Assembly (NCBI RefSeq): GCF_002896855.1
Contig: NZ_CP021850.1
Location: 2,257,665-2,321,664, forward strand
Source of the DNA: Clostridium thermosuccinogenes
Lineage (GTDB): Bacteria > Bacillota > Clostridia > Acetivibrionales > DSM-5807
Length of the DNA stretch: 64,000 nt
Direction of reading: 5' to 3'
The notes beneath the pieces are model-generated. The model searched no databases, was not told the DNA's origin, and saw nothing but the letters and a program-made list of their open reading frames with translations. Made by a program: the position numbers and the translations under genes. Each line of letters begins with the position of its first letter. Position 1 is the first letter of the stretch. Positions 8,456 through 17,314 of the stretch are shown here, in pieces.

Positions 8456-8926
8456 ATGCCATGTAATTGGGAAAATGTTGATGAAATAAAGAGAAAGCTC
8501 CGAAGCCTGAAAAAGCTCGAGATCAAAATACGTTCGGCAAACACTTTCGACTATGCAGAGGCAGCCGGAAGGCAACCAAAAATTGACCTTGTATGGGATA
8601 GATTTTTTAACATAAACAATGCTGGCAATTCAAAAGCCAGATACTCTTTGGAAAATATACTTTCTATGAGCAAAGAAGATTTCAAAGATGTCATCAACGA
8701 GTTTTTTTTCAATGTATACTACAAATATTATATGGAAAACGGCATTGTGAACTATAGTTTATATGACCCTGAAATCCTTAAATGGATGGGCCTTCCACCG
8801 CATGCCGGCCTGGATGACATAAAAAAGCGATTCCGCGAGCTGGCTAAAAAGTATCACCCGGACACCGGCGGAGACAGCAGCAAATTTATTGAGCTTATGG
8901 AAAACTATAAAAAGCTTGTGGAGTGA
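8456..8926 (+). CDS. J-domain protein (C-terminal DnaJ domain)
   Basis: A 156-residue protein with a C-terminal J domain: the HPD tripeptide is in LAKKYHPDTGGD near residue 133, with the preceding basic helix (DIKKRFRELAKKY) and the following helix IELMENYKKL. J domains stimulate DnaK ATPase, so this is probably a dedicated DnaK recruiter. The N-terminal 100 residues are hydrophilic and unassigned. Start: ATG 8456 has an AAGGAGGG site 5 bases upstream, better than the in-frame upstream ATG at 8429. The stop overlaps the possible GTG start of the MutS-like gene by 4 bases, so the two are probably co-translated and functionally linked. Confidence 0.88.
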   Translation: MPCNWENVDEIKRKLRSLKKLEIKIRSANTFDYAEAAGRQPKIDLVWDRFFNINNAGNSKARYSLENILSMSKEDFKDVINEFFFNVYYKYYMENGIVNYSLYDPEILKWMGLPPHAGLDDIKKRFRELAKKYHPDTGGDSSKFIELMENYKKLVE

Positions 8927-10782
8927 AACTAAAGATTAAAACTGCTGATAAGGAGACGAAAAACTTGAAAACTTCAAAAGAAGTGTATGAAAATCGTAAA
9001 AATAAGTATGATCGGTTACTTCAAAAGCAAACAAAGGCATCCAATCTTTTAAGCAATCTAAGATTGCTGGTTATGTTGGCAGGTTTTGCTGGAGCGTTGC
9101 TTCTTTACTCGACGCGAAACTATATACTGCTGGCAGGTGTCATGGCTGCCACCCTGATCCTATTTGCTTATCTGGTCATACAACACTCAAAAGTTATTGA
9201 AAACAAGGAATATACCGCCTTACTGTCAAAAATCAATGAAGATTCCATTAAACGCTGCAAAGGAGAGTGGAATGAGTTTCCCGATGATGGTAAAGATTTC
9301 ATGGATGAAAACCATCCCTACTCCGGTGATCTCGATATCTTTGGCCCCGGCTCCCTGTTTCAGTGCATAAATGCTGCCATTACTTATACCGGTCGACGTA
9401 TGCTGTCAGACCTATTGACCCGGCATCCAACAAATGCAGATGATATCCGCAAAAGGCAAGCAGCCATTGAAGAACTGGCAGGAAAAGTAAGCTGGAGACA
9501 GCGGTTTCTGGCAGAAGGGCTTATGGCAGAAACCAAAATGCAGAACCCGGAAAGCCTGATTGCTTGGGTAAATCAGGAAAATCCTTTCTTCAGAAAAGCT
9601 TGGGTTGTTTTCTTGGCAAAACTGCTCCCCTCAGCCACTCTTCTGCTTTTGCTTACAGCCTGGGCAACCGGCATTATACCCTATTATATACCGGCTCTTG
9701 CGTTGGCGGTTCAATATATCCTGTTATCCGTCAAAAAGAAGGAGCGAAACAGCAACTTCCTTCTGGCAAAAAAATACAGCAAGGATATCAAGGTCTATTA
9801 CAATCTGATAAAACGATTGGAAAATCAAAAATTCCGCTCCGAATATCTGAAAAGCATAAAGGGCAGCATGATGAACAGGGAAAGCCAGACTGCCTGCTAT
9901 CAAATGAAAAAGTTGTTTAAAATCGCAGATTCCCTGGATAACAGGAAAAATGCCTTTTATTTTGTTTTCAACATACTGACCCTATGGGATTATCAAAATC
10001 TGATCGCTCTTGAAAGATGGAAAGAAAAGTCAGGTCGGTTTCTAAAATCCTGGATTGAAGCCATCGGCACTGTTGAGGCTTTGTCAAGCCTGTCCATATT
10101 AAGATTTGATAATCCGGAGTGGTCGATGCCGGAAATCACATCCAACCAAAAGCCTGTTTTTGAAGCAAAAGGCATGGGACACCCGCTGCTAGGACGGGAA
10201 CGGGTGAACAACGACGTGCAAATCCTGGAACCCATACATACTCTTCTTATAACCGGTTCTAACATGTCCGGCAAGAGCACTCTGCTTCGGGCCGCCGGTA
10301 TCAACCTCGTTTTGGCTTATGCGGGAGCGCCCGTATGCGCCGGATTTTTCCGGGCTTCATTAATGCATGTCCATAGCTGCATGCGGGTGAGCGACAATCT
10401 GGAGAAAAGCATATCTTCTTTTTATGCTGAGCTTTTGAGAATCAAGTCAATTGTTGCAAAATCCAAAGAAGGTGAAAGTGTATTTTTTCTGCTGGATGAA
10501 ATCTTTAAAGGAACAAATTCCATAGACAGGCATATGGGCGCAAAGGTTCTGATACGGAAGCTATGCAGCACAAAATCAATCGGATTGGTATCCACTCATG
10601 ACCTGGAGCTGTGCGACCTGGAAAAAGAGAATAATGCGGTAAAAAACTACCACTTCCAGGAGTTTTATGAGAATGGCAGAATTTGCTTCGACTACAAGCT
10701 CCGTCCCGGGGCTTCCACTACCCGCAACGCCATATATTTAATGAAGCTGGCTGGCATTGATGTAGAAGATGAACAAATTTAA
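8923..10782 (+). CDS. Membrane-anchored MutS-family ATPase
   Basis: A 619-residue protein with a C-terminal MutS ATPase domain: Walker A in TGSNMSGKSTLLRA (about 443-456), Walker B in FFLLDEIFKGTN (about 520), and the MutS STHDLEL segment (about 563). Unlike mismatch-repair MutS it lacks the mismatch-recognition and connector domains and has two pairs of hydrophobic helices (about residues 47-85 and 230-270), which point to membrane anchoring. Related short membrane MutS homologues exist in Firmicutes, but their role is unknown. Start: the GTG at 8923 overlaps the J-domain stop but has no good Shine-Dalgarno; a TTG at 8965 has AAGGAG with 9-base spacing and may be the real start. Mismatch repair should not be assumed. 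Confidence 0.88.
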   Translation: MKLKIKTADKETKNLKTSKEVYENRKNKYDRLLQKQTKASNLLSNLRLLVMLAGFAGALLLYSTRNYILLAGVMAATLILFAYLVIQHSKVIENKEYTALLSKINEDSIKRCKGEWNEFPDDGKDFMDENHPYSGDLDIFGPGSLFQCINAAITYTGRRMLSDLLTRHPTNADDIRKRQAAIEELAGKVSWRQRFLAEGLMAETKMQNPESLIAWVNQENPFFRKAWVVFLAKLLPSATLLLLLTAWATGIIPYYIPALALAVQYILLSVKKKERNSNFLLAKKYSKDIKVYYNLIKRLENQKFRSEYLKSIKGSMMNRESQTACYQMKKLFKIADSLDNRKNAFYFVFNILTLWDYQNLIALERWKEKSGRFLKSWIEAIGTVEALSSLSILRFDNPEWSMPEITSNQKPVFEAKGMGHPLLGRERVNNDVQILEPIHTLLITGSNMSGKSTLLRAAGINLVLAYAGAPVCAGFFRASLMHVHSCMRVSDNLEKSISSFYAELLRIKSIVAKSKEGESVFFLLDEIFKGTNSIDRHMGAKVLIRKLCSTKSIGLVSTHDLELCDLEKENNAVKNYHFQEFYENGRICFDYKLRPGASTTRNAIYLMKLAGIDVEDEQI

Positions 10783-10818
10783 GTTTATCTAAAGTTTATT
10801 AAGGTACCTCTTATTCCT

Positions 10819-11082
10819 TCACATTTTATAGAGGTACCATTTGCAGGTGGCAACCTCATACTTTAGTTCATATTGCCTCTCCACCCCGTTGATTTCGCTT
10901 TGACAACGGTAAACCATCATTCGATTGCCGGCCAGCTTCTCTTCACTTCTTTCCGAGATACGTCCTATTTTTACAGTAATAAACTCATTATTGTCGTCCT
11001 TTATCTGAAACTTAAAAGGCGTCAAAGTGCCATTTTCCGAAAACCACGCTATCATTTTTATCTGTTTCATATAAACCTTCAT
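10819..11082 (-). CDS. Small hypothetical protein cotranscribed with dinB-like polymerase
   Basis: An 87-residue, soluble, mainly beta-strand protein (opens MKVYMKQIKMIAWF, ends CKWYLYKM) of unknown function. It starts 12 bases after the Y-family polymerase stop with an AGAAGGTGAG site, so it belongs to the same SOS-controlled operon and may have a role in translesion synthesis or polymerase handling; that is inference from position. Its last codons contain one arm of an inverted repeat (GGTACCTC at 10803 and GAGGTACC at 10831) that may help end the convergent transcripts. Confidence 0.72.
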   Translation of the reverse strand: MKVYMKQIKMIAWFSENGTLTPFKFQIKDDNNEFITVKIGRISERSEEKLAGNRMMVYRCQSEINGVERQYELKYEVATCKWYLYKM

Positions 11083-11094
11083 CTATCTCACCTT

Positions 11095-12345
11095 CTAAAG
11101 TATGCTTGTCATCACCGGAAAGTCCTCAACTATGCCGCCCTGGAGCGGTGAAAGCCTGGAGTAAAGGAATCCTGCCCTAAAGACGCTTAGGCTTCCGAAT
11201 TTCATTCTTATGCCATCTATGGCCTTATCTATCTTCCTTTGCTTTTCATAATCCTTTTCCAGCATGGAAAGCTGAACAAAATCATTTCCGCAGAGCTCCG
11301 ATACCCTCACCCCCAAATTCCTTATAGGTTCGCCCTTCCAGGCTTCATCAAAAAGCCTGCATGCCTCTTCATATATGGCGTTTGTACAGTCCGTTGGGAC
11401 AAAAAACTTCCTCTGGTGGGAATAGGACTTAAGCTCGTTGGTCTTTATCGACACCTGTACAAGCCTGCAGCAAAAATTGCCGTGACGCAGCCTCATGCCC
11501 ACCGTTTCCACCAATGACAGCAATACCTTGTGGGCGGTTTCCCGATCCTCCACATCAAAATGGATGGTGCAGCTGTTCCCTATGCCCTTTACATATGGTA
11601 TTTCCCCTTCGGGCTTCACTTCCGAATTCTCAATTCCGTTGGCATAGCACCATAAAACCTCACCCCAGCTTTTAAACTTGTATCTTAGATATTCCACCTC
11701 CGTATTGGCCAGGTCTCCTATGGTATATATCCCCATTTTCATGAGTTTTGCCTCCGTAGCCGCACCAACCATGTACAAGTCCCTGACATTGAGCTTCCAC
11801 ATCTTGAAAGGTATTTCCTCTCTGTAAAGGGTGGTAACAGCATCGGGCTTTTTAAGGTCCGAAGCCATCTTCGCCAGCAGCTTGTTGGTGGATATGCCGA
11901 TGGAAACCGTAAACCCCAGCTCTTTTTTAATCCTGTCCTTAATGTGGTGAGCTACCTTCACAGGATCTCCCAATACTTTTTCCATGCCGGTATAATCCAA
12001 AAATACTTCATCAATTGAAAAAACCTGTATCCTGTCCGAATAATCCTTTAATATTTCCAGCATCGCAGAACTGCACTGCATATAAACATGGTATTCCGGA
12101 GGAATCACCACAAGGGACGGACATTTCCGCAGCGCCTGGACAACAGGCTCACCGGTCTGTATGCCATATTTTTTTGCCGGAATGCTTTTAGCAAGCACAA
12201 TACCATGACGGGTCGCCTGATTTCCCCCTACAATGGATGGTATTTCCCGATAATCAACTGTTCCGCCATGCTGCAGAGCATACACGGTAGACCACGACAA
12301 AAAGGCACTGTTTGCATCCACGTGCATAATAATCCTGTCATTCAT
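11095..12345 (-). CDS. Y-family DNA polymerase (DinB/UmuC type)
   Basis: Translesion DNA polymerase of the Y family (416 aa). The catalytic signatures are MHVDANSAFLSW at the N-terminus (first Asp), YSDRIQVFSIDEVFLDYTGM near residue 100 (SIDE, catalytic Asp-Glu) and SIGISTNKLLAKMASDLKKP (helix-hairpin and fingers, about 150-170). The C-terminal little-finger domain is complete. The start is ATG 12345, preceded by GGGGTGG; the in-frame upstream start at 12363 is unlikely. Expression is SOS-controlled (see the box at 12379-12392). It could be assigned as DNA polymerase IV or as a UmuC-like relative; the clostridial DinB-like group is the best fit. Confidence 0.93.
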   Translation of the reverse strand: MNDRIIMHVDANSAFLSWSTVYALQHGGTVDYREIPSIVGGNQATRHGIVLAKSIPAKKYGIQTGEPVVQALRKCPSLVVIPPEYHVYMQCSSAMLEILKDYSDRIQVFSIDEVFLDYTGMEKVLGDPVKVAHHIKDRIKKELGFTVSIGISTNKLLAKMASDLKKPDAVTTLYREEIPFKMWKLNVRDLYMVGAATEAKLMKMGIYTIGDLANTEVEYLRYKFKSWGEVLWCYANGIENSEVKPEGEIPYVKGIGNSCTIHFDVEDRETAHKVLLSLVETVGMRLRHGNFCCRLVQVSIKTNELKSYSHQRKFFVPTDCTNAIYEEACRLFDEAWKGEPIRNLGVRVSELCGNDFVQLSMLEKDYEKQRKIDKAIDGIRMKFGSLSVFRAGFLYSRLSPLQGGIVEDFPVMTSIL

Positions 12346-12368
12346 AGTTCTTCCACCCCGCACACCCT

Positions 12369-12398
12369 ATTATAATACCGAACAAGTGTTCGTGTAAA
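12369..12398 (-). promoter_or_regulatory. SOS promoter with LexA (DinR) box
   Basis: On the minus strand a -35 TTTACA (12393-12398) and a -10 TATAAT (12369-12374) are separated by 18 bases. The spacer holds a perfect Gram-positive LexA box at 12379-12392, CGAACAAGTGTTCG (consensus CGAACRNRYGTTYG). This places the polymerase gene under direct LexA repression. Confidence 0.9.
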
Positions 12399-12525
12399 TA
12401 CCTATTTTAAATTATGCATAACCGGGTTATTTCATACCATGAAAAAGAAAAACGGATCATCGAACATTTGTTGTTCTGAAGCAAACGGTTTTAGTTTTTT
12501 GATCATACAGGACGTGAGAAAGCAT

Positions 12526-12567
12526 ATAAAAAGGCCTGACTCCGATATTCTTCCGGAATCAGACCTT
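12526..12567 (-). terminator. Intrinsic terminator after oadB
   Basis: An inverted repeat (AAGGCCTGACTCCG at 12531 paired with CCGGAATCAGACCTT ending 12567) whose minus-strand 3' side runs into TTTTTATAT. It lies 100 bases beyond the oadB stop and closes the oadG-oadB transcript before the dinB promoter. The rest of 12399-12665 holds no gene; a second weak LexA-like sequence (CGAACATTTGTT at about 12467) was seen there. Confidence 0.75.
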
Positions 12568-12665
12568 GACTTCGTAATCTTTATTTGACTGGCGAAAGGT
12601 TCAATCTCCCGCCTTTTTCCTACTTAGAGCCCGCGGCTCAAGGCGTTTAGCTTAATTCAAGGCAA

Positions 12666-13796
12666 TTAACCCAATACGCTGAGCAACACGCCGGCCGCGA
12701 CAGCCGAGCCGATAACACCTGCCACATTCGGACCCATAGCATGCATGAGGAGAAAGTTTCCCGGATTGGCTTCCTGGCCGACCTTCTGGGAAACCCTGGC
12801 AGCCATAGGAACGGCTGAAACTCCGGCTGAACCGATAAGAGGATTCACCTTTCCTCCTGTTGCAAAGCACATCAGCTTGCCAAAAAGCACACCGCCGGCA
12901 GTACCGATAGAGAATGCTACAAGCCCCAGAGCAATGATGCCTAAAGTCTTTTTGTCCAGGAAGGCATCCCCTGTTGCCGTTGCACCAACGGAAACTCCAA
13001 GGAAGATGGTGACAATATTCATCAATTCGTTCTGTGCAGTTTTACTTATTCTTTCAACGACACCGCTTTCCCTGAAAAGATTGCCCAGCATCAGCATTCC
13101 CACAAGCGGGGCAGCATCAGGGACTATGAAGGAAACAATTATCGCTACCATGATGGGGAATATGATCTTTTCCGTTTTTGAAACAGGTCTTAACTGTTTC
13201 ATTACTATTTCCCTCTCTTTTTTGGTTGTGAGAAGCTTCATGATAGGCGGCTGTATCAAGGGAACAAGAGCCATATATGAGTATGCAGCAATGGCTATAG
13301 GACCGAGGAGATGAGGAGCGAGCTTGGAAGTAACGAATATGGCCGTCGGTCCGTCAGCTCCACCTATAATGCCTATCGCGCCGGCTTCCTGGGGAGTATA
13401 GCCTAAGGCACTGGCTCCTATGAAGGTTATGAAAATACCCAACTGGGCAGCCGCACCGAGAAGCAAGCTTTTAGGATTTGCAATCAAAGGACCGAAGTCG
13501 GTCATCGCCCCGATGCCAAGGAATATGAGGGGCGGGTATATTCCCATCTTTACTCCCTGATACAGGTAGTAAATGAGTCCACCTTCATCATAAGAGCTCA
13601 AGCCTACCACCGGCAGGTTTGCCAGGAGCATACCGAAGGATATGGGCAAAAGAAGAAGCGGCTCATATTTTCTCACGATTGCCAGGTATATAAGAAAACA
13701 GGCAATGCCGATCATGAGAAAATCCTTCCAGTTGCCCTGAACGAAGCCTGAGTTTAATATCAGATCTTTGACGGTATTAATGAATTCTGAAAGCAT
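12666..13796 (-). CDS. oadB: Na+-translocating decarboxylase beta subunit
   Basis: The membrane subunit of a biotin-dependent sodium-pumping decarboxylase (oxaloacetate, methylmalonyl-CoA or glutaconyl-CoA type), 376 aa. It shows multiple transmembrane helices and the two diagnostic ion-site regions: [20 protein letters not shown] (about 148-167) and the conserved [14 protein letters not shown] and [19 protein letters not shown] segments in the C-terminal half. It couples decarboxylation of carboxybiotin to Na+ export. ATG 13796 is preferred over TTG 13805. Only the gamma-like gene is next to it; the carboxyltransferase alpha subunit and the biotin carrier are not in this window, so which decarboxylase it serves cannot be told here. 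Confidence 0.93.
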   Translation of the reverse strand: MLSEFINTVKDLILNSGFVQGNWKDFLMIGIACFLIYLAIVRKYEPLLLLPISFGMLLANLPVVGLSSYDEGGLIYYLYQGVKMGIYPPLIFLGIGAMTDFGPLIANPKSLLLGAAAQLGIFITFIGASALGYTPQEAGAIGIIGGADGPTAIFVTSKLAPHLLGPIAIAAYSYMALVPLIQPPIMKLLTTKKEREIVMKQLRPVSKTEKIIFPIMVAIIVSFIVPDAAPLVGMLMLGNLFRESGVVERISKTAQNELMNIVTIFLGVSVGATATGDAFLDKKTLGIIALGLVAFSIGTAGGVLFGKLMCFATGGKVNPLIGSAGVSAVPMAARVSQKVGQEANPGNFLLMHAMGPNVAGVIGSAVAAGVLLSVLG

Positions 13797-13916
13797 ATAT
13801 AACAACCATCCTTCTAACTAAATTGTGCAAAGCTTTTTAAACATACTGTACAATTAATGCAAAACAAAAACACTTTCAGGGTATTACATGCAAAGAACAC
13901 CTGCAAGCTTAGATAC

Positions 13917-14291
13917 CTACAGCTTTGCAGCTATCTGCTCCTTTCTGCTGACGGAATTCCATACGGGAGAAATCTGGGGTATGCGCCTGTATGATTTCAC
14001 ATGTATGTTGGATTCGGAACTTCCGCCCATTGCCGCGATTACGGCAGCAGTCAATACAGCTACCAGCTCACTGTCGTCCTTTTGTTCTATGTATGCTGTT
14101 GACTCTTCAACAACATCCTTGTGAGCCTGGGGGGCCGGCATATCATTATCCTTTGTGTTCATTTTGTCTTTGCCGCCCGTCTTTCCGGCGCTTGCAATTT
14201 TTGAAAACAGTGAAATAATAGCCGATAAAAGTATCAATACGATAAAGACAACTACCATTCCCACAATAGTAAGATTAATAGCTAGTTCCAT
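13917..14291 (-). CDS. oadG: OadG-family gamma subunit of Na+-pump decarboxylase
   Basis: A 124-residue protein with one N-terminal membrane helix (about residues 5-30, LTIVGMVVVFIVLILLSAII), a polar, flexible linker (31-75) and a C-terminal segment resembling the OadG tail (VAVLTAAVIAAMGG then RRIPQISPVWNSVSRKEQI). OadG stabilises the decarboxylase complex and binds a metal near the carboxyltransferase. The start is preceded by AAAGGAGGTG. It is 120 bases upstream of oadB in the same direction and behind a strong promoter with a 240-base leader. Confidence 0.88.
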   Translation of the reverse strand: MELAINLTIVGMVVVFIVLILLSAIISLFSKIASAGKTGGKDKMNTKDNDMPAPQAHKDVVEESTAYIEQKDDSELVAVLTAAVIAAMGGSSESNIHVKSYRRIPQISPVWNSVSRKEQIAAKL

Positions 14292-14530
14292 GTGAGCACC
14301 TCCTTTGTCTAATATTATGCTGCGTTCTTAGGAAAAACTTTAACACTTTTACAAATAATTTATGTGCTTTTTCCGTCCTAAACATCACTTAAAATCCTCA
14401 TAGCACATAAATACCAAAATAAAAGCAGGCCACCCAAATAAAGAGTTTCCCACCCTGGAAACAAAATACCTTTGGAATCAAACCCGTGTTTGTCCAACCG
14501 AAGATTGGCAATTATTTAATTTTTAACAAT
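14292..14530 (-). promoter_or_regulatory. Long structured leader of oadG-oadB
   Basis: The transcript from the 14531-14559 promoter has an unusually long 5' leader. It contains a perfect 11-bp inverted repeat (ATTTATGTGCT at 14358-14368 and AGCACATAAAT at 14402-14412, 33-nt loop). I could not match it to a known riboswitch class. Confidence 0.45.
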
Positions 14531-14559
14531 ATTATATCAATTATCTCATAACTATTCAA
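14531..14559 (-). promoter_or_regulatory. Sigma-A-type promoter for oadG-oadB
   Basis: Minus strand: TTGAAT (14554-14559), 17-base spacer, TATAAT (14531-14536). It is correctly oriented for oadG. Confidence 0.7.
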
Positions 14560-14605
14560 CTGAATTTTTGCTATATTTTGCTTATCCAAGGTAATGGCAG
14601 CCTGC

Positions 14606-14633
14606 AAAAAAGCTTACAGATTCGCACTGTAAG
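14606..14633 (-). terminator. Intrinsic terminator after histidine kinase gene
   Basis: The stem GCTTACAG/CTGTAAGC (14612-14619, 14626-14633) with TTTTTT on the minus strand ends the response regulator/kinase operon. The 14634-14881 stretch between this and the kinase stop contains no gene I can support. Confidence 0.75.
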
Positions 14634-14881
14634 CCTCCTCATGTCCTTCATTATTTTTCAAAATACGCGTTTTTGTTTTTATAATTTGACAAAAATCAAC
14701 ATCTTACAAAAAATCAATTCGAATTTCACCATCAAAATTCTGATGCGCTACATATTGGTAATCAGCAGACATGCCTTGTCAAAATCAATTTCCCCTTAAA
14801 GCGTTTTTTGCATTACATTATAGTTAAGGCACCGGCACAATGGGTTAAGTTATTTAATATTATCCTCTCACAGGCTGATGT

Positions 14882-16285
14882 TCAATTATCAGACATGCTC
14901 ATTTTCGGAAGAAAAATTATAAACTCCGTTCCCTCGTTTATTTTGCTCTGAACCAAAATCTTTCCTTTGTGGGCTTCGACTATTGCCTTGGTGATGGTAA
15001 GGCCAATTCCTGCACCTCCGGTCAGCCGGTTTCTTGATTTGTCCGCACGGTAGAAGCGTTCAAAAACATGGGGCAGATCCTCGGGGGGAATTCCTATGCC
15101 ATTGTCTTTAATTCTTATCTCCGTGGCCTCGTTGCCACCTTTGACCGTTATCTCGACCCTTCCTCCCTCCCGGGTATATTTTTGGGCGTTGGATAGAAGG
15201 TTTATAATCACCTGGCTTATTTTATCCTTATCCGCATAGACCGTCTCTTCCTCCCCGGAAAAACTCACGGAAATATCCTTGTTCATGAAGCCGGTTTCAA
15301 AATTCCGGACCAGGTTTCTGATGAGCTCCGAAATATCAAAGCTCGTCCGGGTCAAAACCAGGTTCTCACCTTCATACCTGGCCAGCTTTTCAAGATCCCC
15401 TACCATCCGGTTTATTCTTATGATCTCTTCATGGCAGCTTTTAAGCCTTTCGACATCAGGTTCCCATATCCCGTCAATCATCGCCTCCATATGGCTTTGC
15501 AATGTAGCCAGGGGTGTCCTGAGCTCATGGGCCACGTCTGCTGTGATTCTCTTTCTAATAGACTCCTGATTTTCCAGAGTTTCGGCGAGGTTGTTGACCG
15601 TTTCTGCCAACTGGTCAATTTCCCTCGTATTGGACTTGACAGTGGCTCTGTCACTGTAATATCCCTTTGAAATCATCCGTGCCGTGCTTATTATCCCGGA
15701 AATGGGTGTGCTCAGCCGCTTTGCCATCATTGCACCTATAAAAAGAGAAAGGAAAAAGGAAAATACAGCAACAGCCATCATCAGCCTGTTGACTGTATTT
15801 ATGAAATCAAGGTCGCTATCGCTGAAATAGTAAGGCCCGATATAACCAATCTCAATTTTGCCGATTTCGTTCAGACTGCTAAAAATGGGATATTCATCAA
15901 CCACATAACCGCCCTCCCAGCCTGGATAACGGTTTCTCATGTTTTGAGCCATATGGCTGATTATCTCCTGGCATTTTGAATTATCATGGACTGTCGCATC
16001 CCATATGACCTTTCCGGAGGAATCGGACACCTTGATGATCATTCCCTTTTCCAAAGCGCTGATGCATATGTTTTCTATGGAATCGGTGTTCCATTTCCCA
16101 TCCTCTGTATACTGCCTGCTCACGGAACTTACGATCTCCCTGCTCATGCTCTCCTGGTTTTTTATGATGTAATCCCGGAAATGCTTTTCCAGCAGCAGGT
16201 TCGTGAGGATGCCAGCCAGAAAGACGCATATCAGGGCAACAAAAATATATGAAAGGGACAGACGGGTTCTTAAGCTGTATTTCAC
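14882..16285 (-). CDS. Two-component sensor histidine kinase
   Basis: A membrane-bound histidine kinase (about 467 aa). Two transmembrane helices (about residues 8-30 and 168-190) enclose an extracytoplasmic sensor domain of about 135 residues; then come HAMP (RLSTPISGIISTARMISKGY), the H box ADVAHELRTPLATLQSHMEA, the N box VIINLLSNAQKYTREGG and the G boxes (DNGIGIPPEDLPHVFERFY, GAGIGLTITKAIVEAHKG). The signal is unknown. It directly follows the response-regulator stop; several starts are possible (TTG 16300, GTG 16297/16294, GTG 16285), and 16285 is chosen because GGTGG lies 8 bases upstream. Confidence 0.93.
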   Translation of the reverse strand: MKYSLRTRLSLSYIFVALICVFLAGILTNLLLEKHFRDYIIKNQESMSREIVSSVSRQYTEDGKWNTDSIENICISALEKGMIIKVSDSSGKVIWDATVHDNSKCQEIISHMAQNMRNRYPGWEGGYVVDEYPIFSSLNEIGKIEIGYIGPYYFSDSDLDFINTVNRLMMAVAVFSFFLSLFIGAMMAKRLSTPISGIISTARMISKGYYSDRATVKSNTREIDQLAETVNNLAETLENQESIRKRITADVAHELRTPLATLQSHMEAMIDGIWEPDVERLKSCHEEIIRINRMVGDLEKLARYEGENLVLTRTSFDISELIRNLVRNFETGFMNKDISVSFSGEEETVYADKDKISQVIINLLSNAQKYTREGGRVEITVKGGNEATEIRIKDNGIGIPPEDLPHVFERFYRADKSRNRLTGGAGIGLTITKAIVEAHKGKILVQSKINEGTEFIIFLPKMSMSDN

Positions 16286-16286
16286 C

Positions 16287-17000
16287 TCATTCACCACCAA
16301 ACCGATAGCCTATTCCATGAACCGTCAGAATGTATCGCGGAGCCCGGGGATCCGGTTCAATTTTCTGCCTTATGTTTTTTATATGGGTGTCAATAGTCCG
16401 GTCGTATCCGTCATAATCCTCACCCAGCACCGAATATATCAATTCTTCCCTCGTAAAAACCTTATCGGGATGCTTCGCCATAGTTACCAGCAGCTTGTAT
16501 TCCTTCGGAGTTAAATTTATAGCTTTTCCTTTCCTTTTTACCTCATATTTCTGCGTATTGATGACGATATCGCCATTATTAAAGGACAGTATGTCGGACA
16601 GCGGTGCCGCCGAGTCGGCACTTCTCCGCAGGACAGCATCAATCCTGGCCACCAGCTGCCTGGGGCTGAAAGGTTTGGTCACATAGTCGTCGGCTCCGAT
16701 ATTCAAGCCTCTTAGGATATCCTCCTCGTCAACCTTTGCGGTCAGCATGATTATAGGAACTCTTGATTTTTCCCTTAACTTCCTGCAGATATCCTCGCCC
16801 GCCATATCAGGGAGCATCAGATCCAGCACTATAAGCGAAGGATTTACCTCCTGGAATTTTTCCAGGGCCTGTTTGGCGGTATATGCTTCATATACCGTGT
16901 AACCGCTGTTCTCCAGGTATGATTTTATAACCTGGACAATTTTTACTTCGTCGTCAACCACCAATATATTCTTGTTTTTATTCATCGCTTTGTTTATCAT
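16287..17000 (-). CDS. OmpR/PhoB-type response regulator
   Basis: A 237-residue response regulator: receiver domain with the acidic pocket (VVDDEVK near residue 15), phospho-acceptor Asp in LIVLDLMLPDMAGED (about residue 58), the KPF motif in DYVTKPFSPRQL, and a C-terminal winged helix (LTPKEYKLLVTMAKHPDKVF and the GYDRTIDTHIKNIRQKIEP recognition region). It works with the kinase downstream. The ATG at 17000 has AAGGTAAGGTAGAG upstream. Confidence 0.95.
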   Translation of the reverse strand: MINKAMNKNKNILVVDDEVKIVQVIKSYLENSGYTVYEAYTAKQALEKFQEVNPSLIVLDLMLPDMAGEDICRKLREKSRVPIIMLTAKVDEEDILRGLNIGADDYVTKPFSPRQLVARIDAVLRRSADSAAPLSDILSFNNGDIVINTQKYEVKRKGKAINLTPKEYKLLVTMAKHPDKVFTREELIYSVLGEDYDGYDRTIDTHIKNIRQKIEPDPRAPRYILTVHGIGYRFGGE

Positions 17001-17120
17001 TGATAACTCTACCTTACCTTGTTGATCATGAAACTGTCTTTTAGTATAAAGTATAATTTTATAATTGCTGTCATCTCTTTAGCCCAGCTGCTTTTACTGA
17101 AAGCAAATGCCGGTGGAGCC

Positions 17121-17183
17121 ATCTCATGCCTGCAAAGCGCCACCAGTAATATGAGAATGACATTGGTATTTTCATGTCCACAA
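17121..17183 (+). repeat. Dispersed hairpin element, copy A
   Basis: One of three related intergenic sequences of about 60 nt (others at 31355-31414 and 55840-55902). Shared core: CATGCYTGCAAAGCGC followed by a hairpin with ATGARAAT and ATTTTCAT arms. It lies upstream of the response-regulator operon. Confidence 0.6.
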
Positions 17184-17227
17184 GCTAATACTTCGTAGAA
17201 TTAATTTGCATATTAGCTTGTGTTTTT
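17180..17227 (+). terminator. Hairpin with T-run, plus orientation
   Basis: ACAAGCTAATA (17180-17190) pairs with TATTAGCTTGT (17211-17221), followed by GTTTTT on the plus strand. No plus-strand gene lies upstream, so it may be a structure shared with the adjacent repeat element or protect the region from read-through; orientation is uncertain. Confidence 0.4.
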
Positions 17228-17314
17228 AAAATCATTTTCTCAAAATATCTTATCAGATTATTCTACACATCATATTATAACATTAAAGGCCATCGGAAAT
17301 ATTGGCATTTTACA

